This document shows, in pieces, positions 51,139 through 58,807 of a stretch of DNA of 64,000 bases. Source of the DNA: Amycolatopsis umgeniensis (GTDB taxonomy: Bacteria > Actinomycetota > Actinomycetes > Mycobacteriales > Pseudonocardiaceae). A program made the position numbers and the translations under genes. Under the pieces are notes generated by a model that searched no databases, was not told the origin of the DNA, and saw only the letters and a program-made list of their open reading frames with translations. The stretch is from NCBI RefSeq assembly GCF_014205155.1, contig NZ_JACHMX010000001.1:8618001-8682000 (forward strand). The letters are read 5' to 3'. The first letter of the stretch is position 1. Each line of letters begins with the position of its first letter.

Positions 51139-52191
51139 TCAGCCGACGATGCGCCGCGCGCCCATCAGATGCCCGTCGCCCTTGACCGACCGGACGTCGA
51201 CCAGCTGTCCCTCCGTCGGCGCGTCGACCATCTTGCCGCCGCCGACGTACATGCCGACGTGGTGGATCGCGCCGGGATCGCCGGTGCCGTCGTCGTAGAA
51301 GACGAGGTCGCCGGGGAGGAGCCCGTCCAGCGGGACGGCCTTTCCGGCGGTGTACTGCTGACGGCTGGTACGCGGGAGCGAGATGCCCGCTTGCCGGTAT
51401 GCCCACGAGGTCAGCCCGGAGCAGTCGAATTCCCGCGGCCCGGTGGCACCCCATTCGTATTCCGAGCCCCGTTTGGACAGGGCCGCCTGCAGCGCGTCGT
51501 TCGCGGCGCCGGGCGGGCCGAGATAGGAACCCTTGTCCTGGACCTTCCCGAGTTTCGCCTTGTCCGAGGCCGGCAGTTCGCCGAGAGCCTCGCGGACTTT
51601 GCCGATCTGGACGTCGAGATCCTTCTTGCGAGTGCGGACCTGGTCCAGCGCCGTGGTCGCGTCGTTCGCCGCGAGCTGGGCCGTTTCCCGCGCGTCCGCC
51701 GCGGTGGTGCGGGCCGCCTGCGCCGTCCCGAGCGCGTCGCGCAGGCCGTTCAACGCCCGGGCCTTTTCTCCGGCCAGTACCGACAGCGCGGAGGAGCGGT
51801 CGAGGAACTCCTGCCTGCTGCCGCTGTCGAGCAGGAGGACGGCGTTGCCGAGTCGCTCGCCACTCATCGCGGACCGCGCGATCGCCTCGACCTGCGGACG
51901 GAAGCGGTCGATGGCCGACTGTGCCCGCGCGAGATCACCGTCGGCGCGGCCGAGGGCGGCGGTGGCCTGGTCGCGTTCGGTTTCGCGGGTCTTCAGCCGG
52001 TCTTGTGATTCCAGCAGGTCCTCGTCGGCCTTGGCCGCCTGCGCGCCGAGTTCCTGATAGCGCCGCATCGGGTCCTGGCTGTCCGTCGGTGGTGCCGGTT
52101 GCGCGCTCGCGGGGAGCGCGCCGAAGCCGAGGACCATGAGGGCGGCGGTGGCGGCGAGGGGGTGCCGCGGCGAACGCCGGTGTGGTGTCAC
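51139..52191 (-). CDS. secreted NlpC/P60 peptidoglycan hydrolase
   Basis: A 350-residue exported protein: signal peptide (about 1-31), a long coiled-coil region (about 41-205) and a C-terminal NlpC/P60 endopeptidase with Cys257 in EFDCSGLTSW and His311 in IHHVGMYVG. The architecture is RipA/RpfC-partner-like; it would cleave D-Glu-meso-DAP bonds during cell division or remodelling. Start GTG 52191 with AGGAGA upstream. It lies 37 bases upstream of blaI on the same strand, and BlaI-like boxes stand before it, so it is a likely BlaI target. Confidence 0.9.
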   Translation of the reverse strand: MTPHRRSPRHPLAATAALMVLGFGALPASAQPAPPTDSQDPMRRYQELGAQAAKADEDLLESQDRLKTRETERDQATAALGRADGDLARAQSAIDRFRPQVEAIARSAMSGERLGNAVLLLDSGSRQEFLDRSSALSVLAGEKARALNGLRDALGTAQAARTTAADARETAQLAANDATTALDQVRTRKKDLDVQIGKVREALGELPASDKAKLGKVQDKGSYLGPPGAANDALQAALSKRGSEYEWGATGPREFDCSGLTSWAYRQAGISLPRTSRQQYTAGKAVPLDGLLPGDLVFYDDGTGDPGAIHHVGMYVGGGKMVDAPTEGQLVDVRSVKGDGHLMGARRIVG

Positions 52192-52231
52192 GGGTGCCGA
52201 ATCTCCTGTCGCACAGGTTCAACTATCGCGC

Positions 52232-52292
52232 TTAGTAGTACGGGGGCGGGTGTGAGCGCCCGGTGAAGTCCTACTAAGTGAGTTAGTACTAA
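52232..52292. promoter_or_regulatory. candidate BlaI operators
   Basis: TTAGTAGTA (52232-52240) lies close to the promoter of the NlpC/P60 gene. A perfect inverted repeat TACTAA-GTGAG-TTAGTA (52272-52288) overlaps a perfect 10-base palindrome TTAGTACTAA (52283-52292). TACTA/TAGTA half-sites are the type bound by BlaI/MecI proteins. The boxes lie between the divergent NlpC/P60 gene and the small exported protein gene, so both directions may be controlled. Confidence 0.65.
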
Positions 52293-52334
52293 TGACCATG
52301 GGAGTTCGAGTCGATCTTTGCTACGGTGGGAACC

Positions 52335-52679
52335 GTGAGTGTCTCTCCGGCTACTCTTCGTCGACTCGTGGTGGCCTTGCTGCTGCTGGTCGTGGCGGGA
52401 ACGCAGGCTTACGGCTGCCTCGACGGGCACGGTGAAACGGCCGTCCTCGCGGCGGCCTCGCACGATTCGCCGTGTCCGCCGAGTGAAGGACACGTGCACT
52501 CCCGCCCGCTCTCCGCGGTCGCCGTGCGAAGCGAGGGCTCGCCGTCCATTCCGGACTCCGTGCCACCGCTTTCCGTCAGTCGCGTTTTCCCCGATTTCAC
52601 CGAGGGAAGTCCGCGTTCACCCGCGTTCGACCGAAGTGGGCCCCGGATCCTCACCGAGCTGTGCGTCTCCCGGACGTGA
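52335..52679 (+). CDS. small Cys/His-rich exported protein, LpqS-like
   Basis: A 114-residue protein. An N-terminal hydrophobic segment (about 11-25) ends in AYGC, a weak lipobox with Cys28, so it may be a lipoprotein. The middle is rich in metal-binding residues (DGHG, HDSPCPPSEGHVHS), and the protein ends in the tail TELCVSRT. The plan and the tail resemble mycobacterial LpqS, whose gene also precedes cysK2 and an MFS gene and is copper-responsive; that comparison is from memory. I prefer GTG at 52335; a GTG at 52326 overlaps the ribosome binding site. The PLP gene follows after 54 bases. Confidence 0.72.
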   Translation: MSVSPATLRRLVVALLLLVVAGTQAYGCLDGHGETAVLAAASHDSPCPPSEGHVHSRPLSAVAVRSEGSPSIPDSVPPLSVSRVFPDFTEGSPRSPAFDRSGPRILTELCVSRT

Positions 52680-52733
52680 CCGTTTCCGCGTCGTCCCGGT
52701 CCGGTCCGCACAGCACAGAAAGACGAATCCTCG

Positions 52734-53822
52734 ATGAACGCTGTCCTTCCTCAAGCGCCTTCCCGTCTCCTCAGTACCGCCGCGCGCTGCGTGTCCCCGG
52801 CGCTGGCCGTCGGCAACACGCCCGTGCTCTGGATCGACGAACGGCTCACCGGTTCCGGCAAGGGTTTCTGGGCCAAACTGGAGGGCTTCAATCCCGGCGG
52901 CATGAAAGACCGCCCCGCGTTGCACATGGTGGGAGAGGCCAAGGCCCGAGGGGAGCTGGCGGACGGCGCGATGATCGTCGAGTCGACCAGCGGGACACTC
53001 GGGCTCGGGCTGGCGCTGGCCGGGATCGTCCACGGGCATCCGGTCACCCTGGTCACGGATCCGGGGATGGAGCCGATCGTGCGGCGCATGCTCACCGCGC
53101 ACGGCACCCGGGTCGACCTCGTCACCGAGCCCCATCCCGAGGGCGGCTGGCAACAGGCGCGCCGGGATCGGGTCCAGCGGGTGCTCGAGGAGCGGCCCGG
53201 CGCCTGGTGCCCCGACCAGTACCACAACCCGGACAACGTGGCCGCGTACGCGACGTTGGCCGACGAACTGGCCGCGCAGCTGGGCCGGATCGACGTCCTG
53301 GTGTGCTCGGTCGGCACCGGCGGGCATTCGGCCGGGACCTTCCGCGCCCTGCGGCGGTACTTCCCGCATCTGCGCCTGGTCGGCGTGGACACCGTCGGGT
53401 CGACGATCTTCGGCCAACCCGCCACCTCACGGCTGATGCGCGGGCTCGGGTCGAGCATCCATCCGCGCAACGTCGACTACGACGCCTTCGACGAGATCCA
53501 CTGGGTCGCGCCCGCCGAAGCCGTCTGGACCTGCCGCCGTCTCGCCGCCGCCCAGTACGCGACGGGCGGCTGGAGCGTCGGCGCGGTCGCCCTCGTCGCG
53601 GCCTGGCTGGCCCGCACACACGATCCGGACGTGCGGATCGCCGCGATCTTCCCGGACGGCCCGCAACGCTATTTCGACACCGTCTACAACGACGAGTACT
53701 GCGCCGGACACGGCCTGCTCGACGTCGTCCCACCCCGGGAGCCCGACGTCGTCGGCCATCCCGGCGAGCGGGTGGTCGAACGCTGGACCCGATGCCGCAC
53801 GATCGTGGATCCCGCGCTGTGA
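52734..53822 (+). CDS. CysK2-like PLP-dependent cysteine synthase family enzyme
   Basis: A 362-residue fold-type II PLP enzyme. Lys58 in [12 protein letters not shown] forms the internal aldimine; [14 protein letters not shown] corresponds to the substrate-binding loop and [14 protein letters not shown] to the phosphate-binding Gly-rich loop. The extended C-terminus separates it from housekeeping CysK. Mycobacterial CysK2 makes S-sulfocysteine, but a beta-replacement reaction giving another product is equally possible. ATG at 52734. It overlaps the MFS start as GTGA, so enzyme and transporter are coupled. Confidence 0.87.
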   Translation: MNAVLPQAPSRLLSTAARCVSPALAVGNTPVLWIDERLTGSGKGFWAKLEGFNPGGMKDRPALHMVGEAKARGELADGAMIVESTSGTLGLGLALAGIVHGHPVTLVTDPGMEPIVRRMLTAHGTRVDLVTEPHPEGGWQQARRDRVQRVLEERPGAWCPDQYHNPDNVAAYATLADELAAQLGRIDVLVCSVGTGGHSAGTFRALRRYFPHLRLVGVDTVGSTIFGQPATSRLMRGLGSSIHPRNVDYDAFDEIHWVAPAEAVWTCRRLAAAQYATGGWSVGAVALVAAWLARTHDPDVRIAAIFPDGPQRYFDTVYNDEYCAGHGLLDVVPPREPDVVGHPGERVVERWTRCRTIVDPAL

Positions 53823-55045
53823 CCGGATTCCTCGGGCGGTTCCGGTCCTTCGACCGGCCGAGCAAGGTGCTGATGGTCAACCAGTTCACCATCAACGTCG
53901 GCTTCTACATGCTGATGCCGTATCTCGCGGGTTATCTCGCGGGGCGGCTGGGGCTGGCGGGCTGGGCGGTCGGCCTCGTGCTGGGCATCCGGAACTTCTC
54001 GCAGCAGGGCATGTTCCTGGTCGGGGGCACGCTCGCCGACCGGTTCGGCTACAAACCGCTCATCGTCGCCGGATGTGTGCTGCGGACGGCGGGTTTCGCG
54101 TTGTTGAGCGTGACGTCCTCGCTGCCGTCGCTGATCGTCGCCTCCGCGGCCACCGGTTTCGCCGGAGCCCTGTTCAACCCGGCGGTCCGCGCCTATCTGG
54201 CGGCGGACGCGGGGGAGCGGCGGTTGGAGGCCTTCTCGGTGTTCAACGTCTTCTACCAGGGCGGGATCCTCGCGGGCCCGGTGGTCGGACTGGCGTTGAC
54301 GGCCGTCGATTTCCGGCTGACCTGTCTGGTCGCCGCCGCGGTGTTCGGCGTCCTGACCGTGGTGCAGGTGCGTGCGCTGCCCGCGCACGAAAGCGAGAGC
54401 GCACGGTCGTCGATCTGGTCGGAGTGGCGGGTCGTCGCGGCGAATCGTGCCTTCCTGCTCTTCGCGCTGGTCATGATCGGTTCGTATGTGCTCTCCTTCC
54501 AGACCTATCTGGCCCTCCCGATGGAGGCGCGCCGGATCACGGGCTCGGAGACGTCGGCCACCGCGCTCATCGCCGGGCTGTTCGTGATCTCGGGTGGCCT
54601 CGCGATCGCCGGTCAGCTCAAGATCACTGCCTGGTTCAAGGCGCGATGGTCGCCGGGCACCTGCCTGGCCTTGGGGATGGTGTTCATGGCCGCGGCCTTC
54701 GTCGCGCCGCTGACGGTCGCCCGGGCGGGTCCGGCGGCGGCCGGGGCGGGACTGCTCGTCTCCGCCGCGTTGCTGGCCATCGGCACTGTCGTCGTCTTCC
54801 CGTTCGAGATGGACACCGTCGTCCGGCTGTCGGGTGACCGGTTGGTCGCCACGCATTACGGCTTCTACAACACGATCGTCGGTGTGGGCATCCTGCTCGG
54901 GAATCTCTTCACCGGTACGGTTTTCGACCTCGCGCGCCGGGCGGGCTGGCCGGAGATCCCGTGGCTCGCCTTGGCCGTGCTCGGTGTCTTCTGCGCGTGG
55001 GGACTACGTGGTCTCGACAGGAGCAGGCGTCTGGTCTCGGTGTAG
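53819..55045 (+). CDS. MFS transporter coupled to the CysK2-like enzyme
   Basis: A 408-residue 12-helix MFS protein with [17 protein letters not shown] as the loop-2 motif and RFLxxFAR-type charge pattern typical of exporters such as MdtH. GTG at 53819 overlaps the PLP stop. Its place in the operon suggests export of the enzyme's product or import of a precursor; direction cannot be read from sequence. A strong hairpin follows. Confidence 0.87.
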   Translation: MTGFLGRFRSFDRPSKVLMVNQFTINVGFYMLMPYLAGYLAGRLGLAGWAVGLVLGIRNFSQQGMFLVGGTLADRFGYKPLIVAGCVLRTAGFALLSVTSSLPSLIVASAATGFAGALFNPAVRAYLAADAGERRLEAFSVFNVFYQGGILAGPVVGLALTAVDFRLTCLVAAAVFGVLTVVQVRALPAHESESARSSIWSEWRVVAANRAFLLFALVMIGSYVLSFQTYLALPMEARRITGSETSATALIAGLFVISGGLAIAGQLKITAWFKARWSPGTCLALGMVFMAAAFVAPLTVARAGPAAAGAGLLVSAALLAIGTVVVFPFEMDTVVRLSGDRLVATHYGFYNTIVGVGILLGNLFTGTVFDLARRAGWPEIPWLALAVLGVFCAWGLRGLDRSRRLVSV

Positions 55046-55046
55046 C

Positions 55047-55089
55047 GCGGTCGCGAAGGCCACCGGCGGTCGGTGGCCTTCGCGACCGC
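55047..55089. terminator. bidirectional terminator hairpin
   Basis: Perfect 19-base arms (55047-55065 and 55071-55089) with a 5-base loop lie between the convergent MFS and VKOR genes. The GGTCGCGAAGGCC stem resembles, but does not match, the GTGTCGCGAAAGCC repeat. Confidence 0.8.
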
Positions 55090-55090
55090 C

Positions 55091-55648
55091 TCAGACGAGG
55101 GTCTTCCAGTAGTCCCAAAAGGCCTGCGAGACCGCGGCGGCGATGGCCGCGTACCAGACCACGAGGACCACACTGTGGTAGCGGACGACCGCGCGTCCTT
55201 TGTGGAGGTTGTGCAGGGTCGTGTACCAGAAGACGGCGATGGTGACCGCCCAGACGACCATGCAGTACGGGCACAGCGCGCCGATGACGTACAGGCTCTG
55301 GTACATCAGCCAGTGCACGAACAGGACACCGAGCAGTGAGCCCCCTTGCAGGCCCAGCCAGTACCAGCGAGGGAGCCGCGCTCCGCCCAGCACCGCGACA
55401 CCGGTCGTGACGACCACGCTGAACCCGACGATCCCCAGCAACGGATTGGGGAAGCCGAGCAGGTCCGCCTGCGGTGTCTTCATGATCGACCCGCAGCTGA
55501 GGACCGGATTGATGCTGCAGGTGGGAATGTAGGAGAAGTCCTTGAGCAGCTTGATCTTCTCGATGGTGAGGGTCAGCGACGCCAGCAGCCCGATCGCGCC
55601 GCCGATCAGCAGCACCCACGGCGTCACGCGGGTGGCGAAAGGCGTCAT
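55091..55648 (-). CDS. vitamin K epoxide reductase (VKOR) family protein
   Basis: A 185-residue membrane protein with four to five helices. The redox Cys are Cys126-Pro-Tyr-Cys129 in GALCPYCMV and the loop pair Cys44 and Cys52 in TCSINPVLSCGS, with the conserved Ser. Bacterial VKOR reoxidises DsbA-like proteins and passes electrons to quinones. ATG at 55648 overlaps the DsbA stop (ATGA), so the pair forms a complete oxidative disulfide pathway. Confidence 0.93.
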   Translation of the reverse strand: MTPFATRVTPWVLLIGGAIGLLASLTLTIEKIKLLKDFSYIPTCSINPVLSCGSIMKTPQADLLGFPNPLLGIVGFSVVVTTGVAVLGGARLPRWYWLGLQGGSLLGVLFVHWLMYQSLYVIGALCPYCMVVWAVTIAVFWYTTLHNLHKGRAVVRYHSVVLVVWYAAIAAAVSQAFWDYWKTLV

Positions 55649-56322
55649 TTCGCCAGCTCCCGGTCGAGGACGGCCTTCAGGGCCTGATAGGACGGTGATC
55701 CCGAGAACTTGACGCCGTTGACGAAGAACGTCGGCGTGCCCTCGACGCCGATGTTCGTGCCGTCGGTGCGGTCGGCGAGGACGCGGCCAAGCGTGACCGG
55801 ATCGTCCAGCGCGGTCTCGAAAGCGGGCAGGTCCAGGCCGAGTTCGCGGGCGAAGCCGAGGAAGGTCTCGCGGTGGGAGACCTGCTGATCGCCCCACTGC
55901 GACTGCCTCTCGAACATCAGGCGGTACATCGGTTCGAGCTTGCCCTGCTTACCCGCCGCTTCCACGGCCCGCGCGGCGAGTTCGGCGTTCTGGTGGCTGG
56001 GGATCGGGAAGTACCGCATCACGAACGTGACCTTTTCGCCGTACTCGGCTCGCAAGCGCTCGACACCGGGAAACGCGGCGCCGCACGCTTCGCACTCCAG
56101 GTCGAGGAACTCCACGACGGTCACCTTCGCACCGGCCGGATCGGACAGGCGATGACTGTCCGGCCGGACCAGGATCGACGCGGGCACCGCCGGGGGAGCA
56201 CCGTCGCCGCCCGGCTGCGCGGCCGGCGTGTCCTCGCCGAGTTTGGTGAAGACGAGCAACGCGGCCACCACCGCGACGACGACGGCCACGACCGTCAGGG
56301 AAACCTTGGCATTCTTGGTCAT
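55645..56322 (-). CDS. membrane-anchored DsbA-like thioredoxin
   Basis: A 225-residue protein with an N-terminal membrane anchor (about 7-26), a Pro/Gly-rich linker and a DsbA/thioredoxin_4 domain. The active site is Cys77-Glu-Ala-Cys80 in DLECEACGAAF, with the cis-Pro loop VEGTPTFFVNG. It should introduce disulfides into exported proteins outside the membrane and be recycled by the VKOR encoded downstream. A terminator separates it from the small tail-bearing protein gene upstream. Confidence 0.93.
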   Translation of the reverse strand: MTKNAKVSLTVVAVVVAVVAALLVFTKLGEDTPAAQPGGDGAPPAVPASILVRPDSHRLSDPAGAKVTVVEFLDLECEACGAAFPGVERLRAEYGEKVTFVMRYFPIPSHQNAELAARAVEAAGKQGKLEPMYRLMFERQSQWGDQQVSHRETFLGFARELGLDLPAFETALDDPVTLGRVLADRTDGTNIGVEGTPTFFVNGVKFSGSPSYQALKAVLDRELAK

Positions 56323-56367
56323 TCTGAGTCCTTAGCTCGGATCCGGGCAGCTGGAGACGGCATGGCA

Positions 56368-56404
56368 TGACCGGTTCGCCCTCGGCGAGAGGGCGAACCG
56401 GTCA
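56368..56404. terminator. terminator hairpin
   Basis: Perfect 16-base arms (56368-56383 and 56389-56404) with a 5-base loop, 16 bases after the stop of the small membrane protein gene and 45 bases before the DsbA start. It probably ends the former transcript. Confidence 0.75.
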
Positions 56405-56420
56405 CGACCGGGGCTGCCGA

Positions 56421-56834
56421 TCAGGTGCGGGAAACGCAGAGCTGGACGAGAAGTGGCGTTGTCGCCGGACGTGCGAACGTCCGTGCACCCGGCGGCACGC
56501 CCGCCGTGGCCGGCCGACGGCGCCGGACGAGCAAGACGAGAGCGGCCAGCAGCGCCGCGCCGACCCCCGTGACGTCGTCGAGGTGGTTGTGCGGGGGTTC
56601 GGCCGGGACCAGCCAGGCCGCGTGGTCGGCGCTCAGCCGGGAGGTGCCCGGTTCGCACTCGTCGGCCGGGTTCGTGGTGTGGGCCGCTTCGGCGGCGAAC
56701 AGGGGAGCGCAAGGTGAACCCGCTGCGGCGGCGCCGTCACTGCACAGCGCACTCTGCAGCAAGGCGACAGCGGTGAGTACGGCCAGCACGGCGAGAAGCC
56801 GCGCGGCCGTCGTCGCTGTTCTTCCGCCGGGCAC
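56421..56834 (-). CDS. small membrane protein with LCVSRT tail
   Basis: About 137 residues from GTG at 56834: hydrophobic helix 1 (about 12-28), a Cys/His-containing loop (Cys31, Cys42, Cys60, PHNH at 81-84), helix 2 (about 89-103), then RRRR and a C-terminal tail PLLVQLCVSRT. The last six residues are identical to those of the exported protein at 52335-52679 although the codons differ, so the peptide itself seems conserved. The start lacks a clear ribosome binding site and the frame is open upstream, so the N-terminus is uncertain. The next genes downstream encode DsbA and VKOR. Confidence 0.68.
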   Translation of the reverse strand: MPGGRTATTAARLLAVLAVLTAVALLQSALCSDGAAAAGSPCAPLFAAEAAHTTNPADECEPGTSRLSADHAAWLVPAEPPHNHLDDVTGVGAALLAALVLLVRRRRPATAGVPPGARTFARPATTPLLVQLCVSRT

Positions 56835-57033
56835 GGACAGCAGGATAGAGGTGACCTTGTAAAGCCACGGCGAGGCGGCCAGTGACGGATCGTGAGGGCT
56901 TCCTTGCCGCTCGCGACGATAGCGGCGGAAGGTGAATTGTCGGCACCGGTCGATTTCGCACTTCGATGGGCGCAACAATTCGGATATCGCGTTCCGTGCC
57001 GGAATCGACCGTCGGTGCCGTCGTGAACGATAG

Positions 57034-57267
57034 CATCGGAGAAAATCAAGAAACGCGTGGATCCAGGTGGCCCACGCCCCGGAGGCCGCGGGCCAGGGCT
57101 CCGTGGTCATCGGTGTCGAAGACGTCGACGAACTCGCCGCCCTGGGCGTGGAATGCGGCTCCGTCCAGGACTACGACTTCGTCAAGTTGTCGGACGCCGT
57201 GGATCCGGAGGGCAACAAGATCAGTTTCGTGTGGGAGAACCCGAACTACCAGCCTCCGTCCGACTAG
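57034..57267 (+). pseudogene. truncated VOC (glyoxalase-like) gene
   Basis: The frame opens after a TAG at 57031 and contains only the C-terminal half of a VOC domain: SVVIGVEDVDELAALGVECG, then LSDAVDPEGNKISFVW with the metal-ligand Glu region. A usual VOC protein has about 120 residues; here about 77 are in frame and the N-terminal beta-alpha-beta module is missing. GTG at 57067 could start a 66-residue remnant. I read it as a decayed gene. Confidence 0.65.
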
Positions 57268-57472
57268 GCAGGAGAAGGGGCGTCGCCACCCACGACCTTC
57301 GTCCCTAGTGGACGGTGCGGACGCCCCTCCGCCACTGCTATGGCCGGAGCCACAAGGCCACACCTGAATCTCTGGTGGCTCGTCCAAAGTGCTCCGTTCC
57401 GGCCGGGACACATACTGGCGCCCATCGACCCACCGTGGTCGGGACGCCGAGGTCCCGGAGGTCTCAGTCAGC

Positions 57473-58798
57473 ATGAACGCAGCCCCATCCTTCGTGTCGG
57501 ACGAAGTCTGCCGAAAGATCCTGTGCGATCGATCGTTCGCCACGGGTCTCTCCGTGGCGGTCACCGATCGCGAGGAAGTCCTCTCCTCCGGAGTGTTCGG
57601 CGAGGCCGACAAGGCCGGCGGCTCGCCGGTCACCGAGGACACGCTCTTCCAGATCGGGTCGATCACCAAGGGTTTCACCTGCGAGCTGCTGGTGCGCGCC
57701 CGTGATGCCGGACTCGTCGACCTGGACTCCCCGGTCACCGCCTATCTGCCGTGGTTTTCCGTGCGGTCGAGTCATGGACCGATCACGCTCCGGCATCTGA
57801 TGACCCATACGGCGGGGATCATCGCCGGTTCGGACGTCTCCGCGGACGCCACGTTCGAGGTGTGGGCGCTGCGGGACACGGAGGCGACGACGCCCCCGGG
57901 AACCTGGTTCCACTACTCGAACGCCGGGTACAAGGCGCTCGGCCTCGTATTGGAAGCCGTCCATCGGCGGCCGTACCACGAGATCGTGGGCGATCTGCTC
58001 GCCTCACTCGGGATGCACGCCTCCGCGCCGGCGATCACCCACGACCTCCGGCCGCGCCTGGCGGTGGGCCACGAGCCGCGCTACGACGACCGCCACCCGA
58101 TCCCGGAAGACGGCGTCGTCCCCGCCACTTGGATCGAGACCGCCACCGCGGACGGCTGCGTCGCGGCGACGGCGCGGGACATGACGGCCTGGCTGCGGTT
58201 GCTGATCGGCAGGGAGCCGGGGGAGATGCTCACGGCCGCCATCCCGGACGAGGAGTTCCCTGGCAGCGCGTACGGGCTCGGCATGCAGGTCGGCGACCTC
58301 GACGGTCGTCCGCATGCCTGGCACACCGGCGGCATGATCGGCTACTACGCGGCGATCGCCTGCGATCTGGACGCGGGGATCGGCGCCGTCGTCCTGGCCA
58401 ACGGCGTCGGTCCCTGGCAGGAATTGGCGGTGTACCTGGCCGCCGAGGCGCGGGCCGAGCGTGACGGCGCCCTCCGGCCCGAGTTCGCGCCGCCGCCGAA
58501 GAAACCGGCGCCGCCACCCGCGCAGAGTCCGCCGGAGCGGTGGGCGGCCGTGGTCGGGCACTACCGCTGCCACAACCCCTGGCTGTCGAATCTCCACGTG
58601 CACGCTTTCGAAGACGAGCTTTGGGTCTCCGTCTGCGGCGGGGCGCCGGAGCGGCTGGTTCCGTTGCCGGACGGTGGTTTCCGGGTCGGAGCGGACGAGC
58701 GGTCGCCCGAGCGGCTGCGTTTCGACGTCGTCGTCGACGGGGTCGCGATCCGCGCCGACTACTCCGGATGTCCCTTGTACCGCACGTTCACGCCGTAG
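57473..58798 (+). CDS. serine hydrolase, beta-lactamase class C / DD-peptidase family
   Basis: A 441-residue protein without a signal peptide. Ser63-Ile-Thr-Lys66 (IGSITKGF) is the SxxK motif, Tyr148-Ser-Asn150 the YxN motif, and WHTGGMIGYY supplies the third motif as HTGG. A C-terminal beta-barrel-like extension (about 365-441) follows a Pro-rich linker (KKPAPPPAQSPP). Such enzymes are D-aminopeptidases or esterases more often than beta-lactamases. ATG at 57473 has GGAGG 12 bases upstream. It directly precedes a peptide importer operon, suggesting a role in peptide processing. Confidence 0.87.
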   Translation: MNAAPSFVSDEVCRKILCDRSFATGLSVAVTDREEVLSSGVFGEADKAGGSPVTEDTLFQIGSITKGFTCELLVRARDAGLVDLDSPVTAYLPWFSVRSSHGPITLRHLMTHTAGIIAGSDVSADATFEVWALRDTEATTPPGTWFHYSNAGYKALGLVLEAVHRRPYHEIVGDLLASLGMHASAPAITHDLRPRLAVGHEPRYDDRHPIPEDGVVPATWIETATADGCVAATARDMTAWLRLLIGREPGEMLTAAIPDEEFPGSAYGLGMQVGDLDGRPHAWHTGGMIGYYAAIACDLDAGIGAVVLANGVGPWQELAVYLAAEARAERDGALRPEFAPPPKKPAPPPAQSPPERWAAVVGHYRCHNPWLSNLHVHAFEDELWVSVCGGAPERLVPLPDGGFRVGADERSPERLRFDVVVDGVAIRADYSGCPLYRTFTP

Positions 58799-58807
58799 GT
58801 GGAAGCG

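Noticed and set aside
56835..57033. Search for an RNA gene or riboswitch in the A/T-richer gap
   Set aside because: I found no tRNA cloverleaf, no conserved riboswitch core and no strong hairpin there.
57473..58798. True beta-lactamase
   Set aside because: The SxxK, YxN and HTGG motifs fit many class C-like hydrolases; there is no signal peptide, as a secreted beta-lactamase would need.
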